64,000 nt of DNA. Source: Metridium senile. Lineage: Eukaryota; Cnidaria; Anthozoa; Actiniaria; Metridiidae. The translations under genes were made by a program, and so were the position numbers. Under the pieces are notes generated by a model. The model had not been told where the DNA came from. It made no database searches and worked only from the letters and a program-made list of their open reading frames with translations. The stretch covers positions 4,720,229-4,784,228 of the forward strand of contig OX459110.1 of assembly GCA_949775045.1 (NCBI GenBank), in the 5' to 3' direction. This document shows, piece after piece, positions 1 through 19,279 of this stretch; within the stretch, counting starts at the first letter, position 1, and each line of letters starts with the position of its first letter.

Positions 1-325
1 ACACAATACAATACAAACATGGATGGACACAATACAATACAAACATGGATGGACACGATACAATACAAACATGGATGGACACAATGCAGTACAAACATGG
101 TTGAACACAATACAATACAAACATGGATGGACACAATACAATACAAACATAAATGGACACGATACAGTACAAACATGGATGGACACAACACAATACAAAC
201 ATGGATGGACACAATACAAACATGGATGGACACAATACAATACAAACATGGTTGGACACAATACAATACAAACATGGATGGACACAATACAATACAAACA
301 TGGATGGACACGATAAAATACAAAC

Positions 326-3300
326 ATGGATGGACACAATACAGTACAAACATGGTTGAACACAATACAATACAAACATGGATGGACACAATACAATACA
401 AACATGGATGGACACGATACAGTACAAACATGGATGGACACAACACAATACAAACATGGATGGACACAATACAAACATGGTTGGACACGATACAATACAA
501 ACATGGATGGACACAATACAATACAAACATGGATGGACACAATACAATACAAACATGGATGGACACAATACAGTACAAACATGGATGGACACAATATAGT
601 ACAAACATGGATGGACACAATACAAACATGGATGGACACGACACAATACAAACATGGATGGACACGATACAGTACAAACATGGATGGACACAACACAATA
701 CAAACATGGATGGACACAATACAAACATGGATGGACACAATACAATACAAACATGGTTGGACACAATACAATACAAACATGGATGGACACAATACAATAC
801 AAACATGGATGGACACGATACAATACAAACATGGATGGACACAATACAGTACAAACATGGTTGAACACAATACAATACAAACATGGATGGACACAATACA
901 ATACAAACATGGATGGACACGATACAGTACAAACATGGATGGACACAACACAATACAAACATGGATGGACACAATACAAACATGGTTGGACACGATACAA
1001 TACAAACATGGATGGACACAATACAATACAAACATGGATGGACACAATACAATACAAACATGGATGGACACAATACAGTACAAACATGGATGGACACAAT
1101 ACAGTACAAACATGGATGGACACAATACAAACATGGATGGACACGATACAATACAAACATGGATGGACACGATACAGTACAAACATGGATGGACACAACA
1201 CAATACAAACATGGATGGACACAATACAGTACAAACATGAATGGACACAATACAATACAAACATGGATGGACACAACACAATACAAACATGGATGGACAC
1301 AATACAATACAAACATGGATGGACACAATACAGTACAAACATGGATGGACACAATACAGTACAAACATGGATGGACACAATACAAACATGGATGGACACG
1401 ACACAATACAAACATGGATGGACACGATACAGTACAAACATGGATGGACACAACACAATACAAACATGGATGGACACAATACAATACAAACATGGTTGGA
1501 CACAATACAATACAAACATGGATGGACACAATACAATACAAACATGGATGGACACGATACAATACAAACATGGATGGACACAATGCAGTACAAACATGGT
1601 TGAACACAATACAATACAAACATGGATGGACACAATACAATACAAACATAAATGGACACGATACAGTACAAACATGGATGGACACAACACAATACAAACA
1701 TGGATGGACACAATACAAACATGGATGGACACAATACAATACAAACATGGTTGGACACAATACAATACAAACATGGATGGACACAATACAATACAAACAT
1801 GGATGGACACGATACAATACAAACATGGATGGACACAATACAGTACAAACATGGTTGAACACAATACAATACAAACATGGATGGACACAATACAATACAA
1901 ACATGGATGGACACGATACAGTACAAACATGGATGGACACAACACAATACAAACATGGATGGACACAATACAAACATGGTTGGACACGATACAATACAAA
2001 CATGGATGGACACAATACAATACAAACATGGATGGACACAATACAATACAAACATGGATGGACACAATACAGTACAAACATGGATGGACACAATACAGTA
2101 CAAACATGGATGGACACAATACAAACATGGATGGACACGATACAATACAAACATGGATGGACACGATACAGTACAAACATGGATGGACACAACACAATAC
2201 AAACATGGATGGACACAATACAGTACAAACATGGATGGACACAATACAATACAAACATGGATGGACACAACACAATACAAACATGGATGGACACAATACA
2301 ATACAAACATGGATGGACACAACACAATACAAACATGGATGGACACGATACAATACAAACATGGATGGACACAACACAATACAAACATGGATGGACACAA
2401 TACAAACATGGTTGGACACGATACAATACAAACATGGATGGACACGATACAATACAAACATGGATGGACACAACACAATACAAACATGGATGGACACAAT
2501 ACAAACATGGATGGACACAATACAATACAAACATGGTTGGACACAATACAATACAAACATGGATGGACACAATACAATACAAACATGGATGGACACGATA
2601 CAATACAAACATGGATGGACACAATACAGTACAAACATGGTTGAACACAATACAATACAAACATGGATGGACACAATACAATACAAACATGGATGGACAC
2701 GATACAGTACAAACATGGATGGACACAACACAATACAAACATGGATGGACACAATACAAACATGGTTGGACACGATACAATACAAACATGGATGGACACA
2801 ATACAATACAAACATGGATGGACACAATACAATACAAACATGGATGGACACAATACAGTACAAACATGGATGGACACAATACAGTACAAACATGGATGGA
2901 CACAATACAAACATGGATGGACACGATACAATACAAACATGGATGGACACGATACAGTACAAACATGGATGGACACAACACAATACAAACATGGATGGAC
3001 ACAATACAGTACAAACATGGATGGACACAATACAATACAAACATGGATGGACACAACACAATACAAACATGGATGGACACAATACAATACAAACATGGAT
3101 GGACACAATACAGTACAAACATGGATGGACACAATACAGTACAAACATGGATGGACACAATACAAACATGGATGGACACGACACAATACAAACATGGATG
3201 GACACGATACAGTACAAACATGGATGGACACAATACAGTACAAACATGGATGGACACAATACAAACATGGATGGACACGACACAATACAAACATGGATGG

Positions 3301-6300
3301 ACACGATACAGTACAAACATGGATGGACACAACACAATACAAACATGGATGGACACAATACAATACAAACATGGTTGGACACAATACAATACAAACATGG
3401 ATGGACACAATACAATACAAACATGGATGGACACGATACAATACAAACATGGATGGACACAATACAGTACAAACATGGTTGAACACAATACAATACAAAC
3501 ATGGAAGGACACAATACAATACAAACATGGATGGACACAATACAGTACAAACATGGATGGACACAACACAATACAAACATGGATGGACACAATACAAACA
3601 TGGATGGACACAATACAATACAAACATGGTTGGACACAATACAATACAAACATGGATGGACACAATACAATACAAACATGGATGGACACGATACAATACA
3701 AACATGGATGGACACAATACAGTACAAACATGTTTGAACACAATACAATACAAACATGGATGGACACAATACAATACAAACATGGATGGACACGATACAG
3801 TACAAACATGGATGGACACAACACAATACAAACATGGATGGACACAATACAGTACAAACATGGATGGACACAATACAATACAAACATGGATGGACACAAC
3901 ACAATACAAACATGGATGGACACAATACAATACAAACATGGATGGACACAACACAATACAAACATGGATGGACACGATACAATACAAACATGGATGGACA
4001 CAACACAATACAAACATGGATGGACACAATACAAACATGGTTGGACACGATACAATACAAACATGGATGGACACGATACAATACAAACATGGATGGACAC
4101 AACACAATACAAACATGGATGGACACAATACAAACATGGATGGACACAATACAATACAAACATGGTTGGACACAATACAATACAAACATGGATGGACACA
4201 ATACAATACAAACATGGATGGACACGATACAATACAAACATGGATGGACACAATACAGTACAAACATGGTTGAACACAATACAATACAAACATGGATGGA
4301 CACAATACAATACAAACATGGATGGACACGATACAGTACAAACATGGATGGACACAACACAATACAAACATGGATGGACACAATACAAACATGGTTGGAC
4401 ACGATACAATACAAACATGGATGGACACAATACAATACAAACATGGATGGACACAATACAATACAAACATGGATGGACACAATACAGTACAAACATGGAT
4501 GGACACAATACAGTACAAACATGGATGGACACAATACAAACATGGATGGACACGATACAATACAAACATGGATGGACACGATACAGTACAAACATGGATG
4601 GACACAACACAATACAAACATGGATGGACACAATACAGTACAAACATGGATGGACACAATACAATACAAACATGGATGGACACAACACAATACAAACATG
4701 GATGGACACAATACAATACAAACATGGATGGACACAATACAGTACAAACATGGATGGACACAATACAGTACAAACATGGATGGACACAATACAAACATGG
4801 ATGGACACGACACAATACAAACATGGATGGACACGATACAGTACAAACATGGATGGACACAATACAGTACAAACATGGATGGACACAATACAAACATGGA
4901 TGGACACGACACAATACAAACATGGATGGACACGATACAGTACAAACATGGATGGACACAACACAATACAAACATGGATGGACACAATACAATACAAACA
5001 TGGTTGGACACAATACAATACAAACATGGATGGACACAATACAATACAAACATGGATGGACACGATACAATACAAACATGGATGGACACAATACAGTACA
5101 AACATGGTTGAACACAATACAATACAAACATGGAAGGACACAATACAATACAAACATGGATGGACACAATACAGTACAAACATGGATGGACACAACACAA
5201 TACAAACATGGATGGACACAATACAAACATGGATGGACACAATACAATACAAACATGGTTGGACACAATACAATACAAACATGGATGGACACAATACAAT
5301 ACAAACATGGATGGACACGATACAATACAAACATGGATGGACACAATACAGTACAAACATGTTTGAACACAATACAATACAAACATGGATGGACACAATA
5401 CAATACAAACATGGATGGACACGATACAGTACAAACATGGATGGACACAACACAATACAAACATGGATGGACACAATACAAACATGGTTGGACACGATAC
5501 AATACAAACATGGATGGACACAATACAATACAAACATGGATGGACACAATACAATACAAACATGGATGGACACAATACAGTACAAACATGGATGGACACA
5601 ATACAGTACAAACATGGATGGACACAATACAAACATGGATGGACACGACACAATACAAACATGGATGGACACGATACAGTACAAACATGGATGGACACAA
5701 CACAATACAAACATGGATGGACACAATACAAACATGGATGGACACAATACAATACAAACATGGTTGGACACAATACAATACAAACATGGATGGACACAAT
5801 ACAATACAAACATGGATGGACACGATACAATACAAACATGGATGGACACAATACAGTACAAACATGGTTGAACACAATACAATACAAACATGGATGGACA
5901 CAATACAATACAAACATGGATGGACACGATACAGTACAAACATGGATGGACACAACACAATACAAACATGGATGGACACAATACAAACATGGTTGGACAC
6001 GATACAATACAAACATGGATGGACACAATACAATACAAACATGGATGGACACAATACAATACAAACATGGATGGACACAATACAGTACAAACATGGATGG
6101 ACACAATACAGTACAAACATAAATGGACACAATACAAACATGGATGGACACGATACAATACAAACATGGATGGACACGATACAGTACAAACATGGATGGA
6201 CACAACACAATACAAACATGGATGGACACAATACAGTACAAACATGGATGGACACAATACAATACAAACATGGATGGACACAACACAATACAAACATGGA

Positions 6301-9300
6301 TGGACACAATACAATACAAACATGGATGGACACAATACAGTACAAACATGGATGGACACAATACAGTACAAACATGGATGGACACAATACAAACATGGAT
6401 GGACACGACACAATACAAACATGGATGGACACGATACAGTACAAACATGGATGGACACAACACAATACAAACATGGATGGACACAATACAATACAAACAT
6501 GGTTGGACACAATACAATACAAACATGGATGGACACAATACAATACAAACATGGATGGACACGATACAATACAAACATGGATGGACACAATGCAGTACAA
6601 ACATGGTTGAACACAATACAATACAAACATGGATGGACACAATACAGTACAAACATGGTTGAACACAATACAATACAAACATGGATGGACACAATACAAT
6701 ACAAACATGGATGGACACGATACAGTACAAACATGGATGGACACAACACAATACAAACATGGATGGACACAATACAAACATGGTTGGACACGATACAATA
6801 CAAACATGGATGGACACAATACAATACAAACATGGATGGACACAATACAATACAAACATGGATGGACACAATACAGTACAAACATGGATGGACACAATAT
6901 AGTACAAACATGGATGGACACAATACAAACATGGATGGACACGACACAATACAAACATGGATGGACACGATACAGTACAAACATGGATGGACACAACACA
7001 ATACAAACATGGATGGACACAATACAAACATGGATGGACACAATACAATACAAACATGGTTGGACACAATACAATACAAACATGGATGGACACAATACAA
7101 TACAAACATGGATGGACACGATACAATACAAACATGGATGGACACAATACAGTACAAACATGGTTGAACACAATACAATACAAACATGGATGGACACAAT
7201 ACAATACAAACATGGATGGACACGATACAGTACAAACATGGATGGACACAACACAATACAAACATGGATGGACACAATACAAACATGGTTGGACACGATA
7301 CAATACAAACATGGATGGACACAATACAATACAAACATGGATGGACACAATACAATACAAACATGGATGGACACAATACAGTACAAACATGGATGGACAC
7401 AATACAGTACAAACATGGATGGACACAATACAAACATGGATGGACACGATACAATACAAACATGGATGGACACGATACAGTACAAACATGGATGGACACA
7501 ACACAATACAAACATGGATGGACACAATACAGTACAAACATGAATGGACACAATACAATACAAACATGGATGGACACAACACAATACAAACATGGATGGA
7601 CACAATACAATACAAACATGGATGGACACAATACAGTACAAACATGGATGGACACAATACAGTACAAACATGGATGGACACAATACAAACATGGATGGAC
7701 ACGACACAATACAAACATGGATGGACACGATACAGTACAAACATGGAAGGACACAACACAATACAAACATGGATGGACACAATACAATACAAACATGGTT
7801 GGACACAATACAATACAAACATGGATGGACACAATACAATACAAACATGGATGGACACGATACAATACAAACATGGATGGACACAATGCAGTACAAACAT
7901 GGTTGAACACAATACAATACAAACATGGATGGACACAATACAATACAAACATAAATGGACACGATACAGTACAAACATGGATGGACACAACACAATACAA
8001 ACATGGATGGACACAATACAAACATGGATGGACACAATACAATACAAACATGGTTGGACACAATACAATACAAACATGGATGGACACAATACAATACAAA
8101 CATGGATGGACACGATACAATACAAACATGGATGGACACAATACAGTACAAACATGGTTGAACACAATAGAATACAAACATGGATGGACACAATACAATA
8201 CAAACATGGATGGACACGATACAGTACAAACATGGATGGACACAACACAATACAAACATGGATGGACACAATACAAACATGGTTGGACACGATACAATAC
8301 AAACATGGATGGACACAATACAATACAAACATGGATGGACACAATACAATACAAACATGGATGGACACAATACAGTACAAACATGGATGGACACAATACA
8401 GTACAAACATGGATGGACACAATACAAACATGGATGGACACGATACAATACAAACATGGATGGACACGATACAGTACAAACATGGATGGACACAACACAA
8501 TACAAACATGGATGGACACAATACAGTACAAACATGGATGGACACAATACAATACAAACATGGATGGACACAACACAATACAAACATGGATGGACACAAT
8601 ACAATACAAACATGGATGGACACAACACAATACAAACATGGATGGACACGATACAATACAAACATGGATGGACACAACACAATACAAACATGGATGGACA
8701 CAATACAAACATGGTTGGACACGATACAATACAAACATGGATGGACACGATACAATACAAACATGGATGGACACAACACAATACAAACATGGATGGACAC
8801 AATACAAACATGGATGGACACAATACAATACAAACATGGTTGGACACAATACAATACAAACATGGATGGACACAATACAATACAAACATGGATGGACACG
8901 ATACAATACAAACATGGATGGACACAATACAGTACAAACATGGTTGAACACAATACAATACAAACATGGATGGACACAATACAATACAAACATGGATGGA
9001 CACGATACAGTACAAACATGGATGGACACAACACAATACAAACATGGATGGACACAATACAAACATGGTTGGACACGATACAATACAAACATGGATGGAC
9101 ACAATACAATACAAACATGGATGGACACAATACAATACAAACATGGATGGACACAATACAGTACAAACATGGATGGACACAATACAGTACAAACATGGAT
9201 GGACACAATACAAACATGGATGGACACGATACAATACAAACATGGATGGACACGATACAGTACAAACATGGATGGACACAACACAATACAAACATGGATG

Positions 9301-12300
9301 GACACAATACAGTACAAACATGGATGGACACAATACAATACAAACATGGATGGACACAACACAATACAAACATGGATGGACACAATACAATACAAACATG
9401 GATGGACACAATACAGTACAAACATGGATGGACACGATACAGTACAAACATGGATGGACACAACACAATACAAACATGGATGGACACGATACAGTACAAA
9501 CATGGATGGACACAACACAATACAAACATGGATGGACACAATACAAACATGGTTGGACACGATACAATACAAACATGGATGGACACAATACAATACAAAC
9601 ATGGATGGACACAATACAATACAAACATGGATGGACACAATACAGTACAAACATGGATGGACACAATACAGTACAAACATGGATGGACACAATACAAACA
9701 TGGATGGACACGATACAATACAAACATGGATGGACACGATACAGTACAAACATGGATGGACACAACACAATACAAACATGGATGGACACAATACAGTACA
9801 AACATGGATGGACACAATACAATACAAACATGGATGGACACAACACAATACAAACATGGATGGACACAATACAATACAAACATGGATGGACACAACACAA
9901 TACAAACATGGATGGACACGATACAATACAAACATGGATGGACACAACACAATACAAACATGGATGGACACAATACAAACATGGTTGGACACGATACAAT
10001 ACAAACATGGATGGACACGATACAATACAAACATGGATGGACACAACACAATACAAACATGGATGGACACAATACAAACATGGATGGACACAATACAATA
10101 CAAACATGGTTGGACACAATACAATACAAACATGGATGGACACAATACAATACAAACATGGATGGACACGATACAATACAAACATGGATGGACACAATAC
10201 AGTACAAACATGGTTGAACACAATACAATACAAACATGGATGGACACAATACAATACAAACATGGATGGACACGATACAGTACAAACATGGATGGACACA
10301 ACACAATACAAACATGGATGGACACAATACAAACATGGTTGGACACGATACAATACAAACATGGATGGACACAATACAATACAAACATGGATGGACACAA
10401 TACAATACAAACATGGATGGACACAATACAGTACAAACATGGATGGACACAATACAGTACAAACATGGATGGACACAATACAAACATGGATGGACACGAT
10501 ACAATACAAACATGGATGGACACGATACAGTACAAACATGGATGGACACAACACAATACAAACATGGATGGACACAATACAGTACAAACATGGATGGACA
10601 CAATACAATACAAACATGGATGGACACAACACAATACAAACATGGATGGACACAATACAATACAAACATGGATGGACACAATACAGTACAAACATGGATG
10701 GACACAATACAGTACAAACATGGATGGACACAATACAAACATGGATGGACACGACACAATACAAACATGGATGGACACGATACAGTACAAACATGGATGG
10801 ACACAATACAGTACAAACATGGATGGACACAATACAAACATGGATGGACACGACACAATACAAACATGGATGGACACGATACAGTACAAACATGGATGGA
10901 CACAACACAATACAAACATGGATGGACACAATACAATACAAACATGGTTGGACACAATACAATACAAACATGGATGGACACAATACAATACAAACATGGA
11001 TGGACACGATACAATACAAACATGGATGGACACAATACAGTACAAACATGGTTGAACACAATACAATACAAACATGGAAGGACACAATACAATACAAACA
11101 TGGATGGACACAATACAGTACAAACATGGATGGACACAACACAATACAAACATGGATGGACACAATACAAACATGGATGGACACAATACAATACAAACAT
11201 GGTTGGACACAATACAATACAAACATGGATGGACACAATACAATACAAACATGGATGGACACGATACAATACAAACATGGATGGACACAATACAGTACAA
11301 ACATGTTTGAACACAATACAATACAAACATGGATGGACACAATACAATACAAACATGGATGGACACGATACAGTACAAACATGGATGGACACAACACAAT
11401 ACAAACATGGATGGACACAATACAAACATGGTTGGACACGATACAATACAAACATGGATGGACACAATACAATACAAACATGGATGGACACAATACAATA
11501 CAAACATGGATGGACACAATACAGTACAAACATGGATGGACACAATACAGTACAAACATGGATGGACACAATACAAACATGGATGGACACGACACAATAC
11601 AAACATGGATGGACACGATACAGTACAAACATGGATGGACACAACACAATACAAACATGGATGGACACAATACAAACATGGATGGACACAATACAATACA
11701 AACATGGTTGGACACAATACAATACAAACATGGATGGACACAATACAATACAAACATGGATGGACACGATACAATACAAACATGGATGGACACAATACAG
11801 TACAAACATGGTTGAACACAATACAATACAAACATGGATGGACACAATACAATACAAACATGGATGGACACGATACAGTACAAACATGGATGGACACAAC
11901 ACAATACAAACATGGATGGACACAATACAAACATGGTTGGACACGATACAATACAAACATGGATGGACACAATACAATACAAACATGGATGGACACAATA
12001 CAATACAAACATGGATGGACACAATACAGTACAAACATGGATGGACACAATACAGTACAAACATAAATGGACACAATACAAACATGGATGGACACGATAC
12101 AATACAAACATGGATGGACACGATACAGTACAAACATGGATGGACACAACACAATACAAACATGGATGGACACAATACAGTACAAACATGGATGGACACA
12201 ATACAATACAAACATGGATGGACACAACACAATACAAACATGGATGGACACAATACAATACAAACATGGATGGACACAATACAGTACAAACATGGATGGA

Positions 12301-12775
12301 CACAATACAGTACAAACATGGATGGACACAATACAAACATGGATGGACACGACACAATTGAAACATGGATGGACACGATACAGTACAAACATGGATGGAC
12401 ACAACACAATACAAACATGGATGGACACAATACAATACAAACATGGTTGGACACAATACAATACAAACATGGATGGACACAATACAATACAAACATGGAT
12501 GGACACGATACAATACAAACATGGATGGACACAATGCAGTACAAACATGGTTGAACACAATACAATACAAACATGGATGGACACAATACAATACAAACAT
12601 AAATGGACACGATACAGTACAAACATGGATGGACACAACACAATACAAACATGGATGGACACAATACAAACATGGATGGACACAATACAATACAAACATG
12701 GTTGGACACAATACAATACAAACATGGATGGACACAATACAATACAAACATGGATGGACACGATAAAATACAAAC
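326..12775 (+). repeat. About 6.3-kb higher-order repeat, two copies in tandem plus start of a third
   Basis: Landmark variants recur at 6303 bp between copy 1 and copy 2: 326/6629, 883/7186, 1877/8180 and 2663/8966. Later in the pair the offset falls to 5944 bp (4292/10236, 5385/11329, 5890/11834), so copy 2 lacks about 360 bp. From copy 2 to copy 3 the offset is 6147 bp (6629/12776, 7186/13333, 8180/14327). The rare GATAAAATAC variant is present near 313 and near 12763 but missing at the matching place in copy 2, where a local deletion has occurred. Boundaries are set by these markers and are approximate. Confidence 0.9.
2200..5450 (+). repeat. Local tandem duplication with 1629-bp spacing
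   Basis: Marker positions are displaced by exactly 1629 bp: 2644/4273, 2663/4292, 3501/5130 and 3756/5385. The rare GTTTGAAC variant (near 3730 and 5359) and the GGAAGGACAC variant (near 3504 and 5133) occur in both copies. The match breaks soon after 3830/5460. It is nested inside the first 6.3-kb higher-order copy. Confidence 0.85.
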
Positions 12776-15700
12776 ATGGATGGACACAATACAGTACAAA
12801 CATGGTTGAACACAATACAATACAAACATGGATGGACACAATACAATACAAACATGGATGGACACGATACAGTACAAACATGGATGGACACAACACAATA
12901 CAAACATGGATGGACACAATACAAACATGTTTGGACACGATACAATACAAACATGGATGGACACAATACAATACAAACATGGATGGACACAATACAATAC
13001 AAACATGGATGGACACAATACAGTACAAACATGGATGGACACAATACAGTACAAACATGGATGGACACAATACAAACATGGATGGACACGACACAATACA
13101 AACATGGATGGACACGATACAGTACAAACATGGATGGACACAACACAATACAAACATGGATGGACACAATACAAACATGGATGGACACAATACAATACAA
13201 ACATGGTTGGACACAATACAATACAAACATGGATGGACACAATACAATACAAACATGGATGGACACGATACAATACAAACATGGATGGACACAATACAGT
13301 ACAAACATGGTTGAACACAATACAATACAAACATGGATGGACACAATACAATACAAACATGGATGGACACGATACAGTACAAACATGGATGGACACAACA
13401 CAATACAAACATGGATGGACACAATACAAACATGGTTGGACACGATACAATACAAACATGGATGGACACAATACAATACAAACATGGATGGACACAATAC
13501 AATACAAACATGGATGGACACAATACAGTACAAACATGGATGGACACAATACAGTACAAACATGGATGGACACAATACAAACATGGATGGACACGATACA
13601 ATACAAACATGGATGGACACGATACAGTACAAACATGGATGGACACAACACAATACAAACATGGATGGACACAATACAGTACAAACATGAATGGACACAA
13701 TACAATACAAACATGGATGGACACAACACAATACAAACATGGATGGACACAATACAATACAAACATGGATGGACACAATACAGTACAAACATGGATGGAC
13801 ACAATACAGTACAAACATGGATGGACACAATACAAACATGGATGGACACGACACAATACAAACATGGATGGACACGATACAGTACAAACATGGATGGACA
13901 CAACACAATACAAACATGGATGGACACAATACAATACAAACATGGTTGGACACAATACAATACAAACATGGATGGACACAATACAATACCAACATGGATG
14001 GACACGATACAATACAAACATGGATGGACACAATGCAGTACAAACATGGTTGAACACAATACAATACAAACATGGATGGACACAATACAATACAAACATA
14101 AATGGACACGATACAGTACAAACATGGATGGACACAACACAATACAAACATGGATGGACACAATACAAACATGGATGGACACAATACAATACAAACATGG
14201 TTGGACACAATACAATACAAACATGGATGGACACAATACAATACAGACATGGATGGACACGATACAATACAAACATGGATGGACACAATACAGTACAAAC
14301 ATGGTTGAACACAATACAATACAAACATGGATGGACACAATACAATACAAACATGGATGGACACGATACAGTACAAACATGGATGGACACAACACAATAC
14401 AAACATGGATGGACACAATACAAACATGGTTGGACACGATACAATACAAACATGGATGGACACAATACAATACAAACATGGATGGACACAATACAATACA
14501 AACATGGATGGACACAATACAGTACAAACATGGATGGACACGATACAGTACAAACATGGATGGACACAATACAAACATGGATGGACACGATACAATACAA
14601 ACATGGATGGACACGATACAGTACAAACATGGATGGACACAACACAATACAAACATGGATGGACACAATACAGTACAAACATGGATGGACACAATACAAT
14701 ACAAACATGGATGGACACAACACAATACAAACATGGATGGACACAATACAATACAAACATGGATGGACACAACACAATACAAACATGGATGGACACAATA
14801 CAAACATGGTTGGACACGATACAATACAAACATGGATGGACACGATACAATACAAACATGGATGGACACAATACAATAAAAACATGGATGGACACAATAC
14901 AATACAAACATGGATGGACACAATACAGTACAAACATGGATGGACACAACACAATACAAACATGGATGGACACAATACAAACATGCTTGGACACGATACA
15001 ATACAAACATGGATGGACACGATACAATACAAACATGGATGGACACAATACAATACAAACATGGATGGACACGATACAATACAAACATGGATGGACACAA
15101 TACAAACATGGTTGGACACGATACAATACAAACATGGATGGACACAACACAATACAAACATGGATGGACACAATACAAACATGGTTGGACACGATACAAT
15201 ACAAACATGGATGGACACGATACAATACAAACATGGATGGACACAATACAATACAAACATGGATGGACACAATACAATACAAACATGGATGGACACAATA
15301 CAGTACAAACATGGATGGACACAATACAATACAAACATGGATGGACACAATACAGTACAAACATGGATGGACACAATACAGTACAAACATGGATGGACAC
15401 AATACAATTATGGATGGACACGACACAATACAAACATGGATGGACACGATACAGTACAAACATGGATGGACACAACACAATACAAACATGGATGGACACA
15501 ATACAAACATGGATGGACACAATACAATACAAACATGGTTGGACACAATACAATACAAACATGGATGGACACAATACAATACAAACATGGATGGACACGA
15601 TACAATACAAACATGGATGGACACGATACAGTACAAACATGGATGGACACAACACAATACAAACATGGATGGACACAATACAAACATGGTTGGACACGAT

Positions 15701-18700
15701 ACAATACAAACATGGATGGACACAATACAATACAAACATGGATGGACACAATACAATACAAACATGGATGGACACAATACAGTACAAACATGGATGGACA
15801 CAATACAGTACAAACATGGATGGACACAATACAAACATGGATGGACACGATACAATACAAACATGGATGGACACGATACAGTACAAACATGGATGGACAC
15901 AACACAATACAAACATGGATGGACACAATACAGTACAAACATGGATGGACACAATACAATACAAACATGGATGGACACAACACAATACAAACATGGATGG
16001 ACACAATACAATACAAACATGGATGGACACAATACAGTACAAACATGGATGGACACAATACAGTACAAACATGGATGGACACAATACAAACATGGATGGA
16101 CACGACACAATACAAACATGGATGGACACGATACAGTACAAACATGGATGGACACAACACAATACAAACATGGATGGACACAATACAATACAAACATGGT
16201 TGGACACAATACAATACAAACATGGATGGACACAATACAATACAAACATGGATGGACACGATACAATACAAACATGGATGGACACAATGCAGTACAAACA
16301 TGGTTGAACACAATACAATACAAACATGGATGGACACAATACAATACAAACATAAATGGACACGATACAGTACAAACATGGATGGACACAACACAATACA
16401 AACATGGATGGACACAATACAAACATGGATGGACACAATACAATACAAACATGGTTGGACACAATACAATACAAACATGGATGGACACAATACAATACAA
16501 ACATGGATGGACACGATACAATACAAACATGGATGGACACAATGCAGTACAAACATGGTTGAACACAATACAATACAAACATGGATGGACACAATACAAT
16601 ACAAACATAAATGGACACGATACAGTACAAACATGGATGGACACAACACAATACAAACATGGATGGACACAATACAAACATGGTTGGACACGATACAATA
16701 CAAACATGGATGGACACAATACAATACAAACATGGATGGACACAATACAATACAAACATGGATGGACACAATACAGTACAAACATGGATGGACACAATAC
16801 AGTACAAACATGGATGGACACAATACAAACATGGATGGACTCGATACAATACAAACATGGATGGACACGATACAGTACAAACATGGATGGACACAACACA
16901 ATACAAACATGGATGGACACAATACAGTACAAACATGGATGGACACAATACAATACAAACATGGATGGACACAACACAATACAAACATGGATGGACACAA
17001 TACAATACAAACATGGATGGACACAACACAATACAAACATGGATGGACACAATACAAACATGGTTGGACACGATACAATACAAACATGGATGGACACGAT
17101 ACAATACAAACATGGATGGACACAATACAATAAAAACATGGATGGACACAATACAATACAAACATGGATGGACACAATACAGTACAAACATGGATGGACA
17201 CAACACAATACAAACATGGATGGACACAATACAAACATGCTTGGACACGATACAATACAAACATGGATGGACACGATACAATACAAACATGGATGGACAC
17301 AATACAATACAAACATGGATGGACACGATACAATACAAACATGGATGGACACAATACAAACATGGTTGGACACGATACAATACAAACATGGATGGACACA
17401 ACACAATACAAACATGGATGGACACAATACAAACATGGTTGGACACGATACAATACAAACATGGATGGACACAATACAGTACAAACATGGATGGACACAA
17501 TACAATACAAACATGGATGGACACAACACAATACAAACATGGATGGACACAATACAATACAAACATGGATGGACACAACACAATACAAACATGGATGGAC
17601 ACAATACAAACATGGTTGGACACGATACAATACAAACATGGATGGACACGATACAATACAAACATGGATGGACACAATACAATAAAAACATGGATGGACA
17701 CAAACATGGATGGACACAATACAGTACAAACATGGATGGACACAACACAATACAAACATGGATGGACACAATACAAACATGCTTGGACACGATACAATAC
17801 AAACATGGATGGACACGATACAATACAAACATGGATGGACACAATACAATACAAACATGGATGGACACGATACAATACAAACATGGATGGACACAATACA
17901 AACATGGTTGGACACGATACAATACAAACATGGATGGACACAACACAATACAAACATGGATGGACACAATACAAACATGGTTGGACACGATACAATACAA
18001 ACATGGATGGACACGATACAATACAAACATGGATGGACACAATACAATACAAACATGGATGGACACAATACAATACAAACATGGATGGACACAATACAGT
18101 ACAAACATGGATGGACACAATACAGTACAAACATGGATGGACACAATACAAACATGGATGGACACGATACAATACAAACATGGATGGACACGATACAGTA
18201 CAAACATGGATGGACACAACACAATACAAACATGGATGGACACAATACAATACAAACATGGTTGGACACGATACAATACAAACATGGATGGACACAACAC
18301 AATACAAACATGGATGGACACAATACAAACATGGTTGGTCACGATACAATACAAACATGGATGGACACGATACAATACAAACATGGATGGACACAATACA
18401 ATACAAACATGGATGGACACAATACAATACAAACATGGATGGACACAATACAATACAAACATGGATGGACACAATACAATACAAACATGGATGGACACAA
18501 TACAATACAAACATGGATGGACACAATACAATACAAACATGGATGGACACAACACAATACAAACATGGATGGACACAATACAAACATGGTTGGACACGAT
18601 ACAATACAAACATGGATGGACACGATACAATACAAACATGGATGGACACAATACAATACAAACATGGATGGACACAATACAATACAAACATGGATGGACA

Positions 18701-19279
18701 CAATACAGTACAAACATGGATGGACACAACACAATACAAACATGGATGGACACAATACAAACATGCTTGGACACGATACAATACAAACATGGATGGACAC
18801 GATACAATACAAACATGGATGGACACAATACAATACAAACATGGATGGACACGATACAATACAAACATGGATGGACACAATACAAACATGGATGGACACG
18901 ATACAATACAAACATGGATGGACACAATACAATACAAACATGGATGGACACAATACAATACAAACATGGATGGACACAATACAAACATGGATGGACACGA
19001 TACAATACAAACATGGATTGACACAATACAATACAAACATGGATGGACACAATACAATACAAACATGGATGGACACAATACAGTACAAACATGGATGGAC
19101 ACAATACAATACAAACATGGATGGACAGGATACAATACAAACATGGATGGACACAATACAATACAAACATGGATGGACACGATACAATACAAACATGGAT
19201 GGACACAATACAAACATGGATGGACACAATACAATACAAACATGGATGGACACAATACAATACAAACATGGATGGACAC

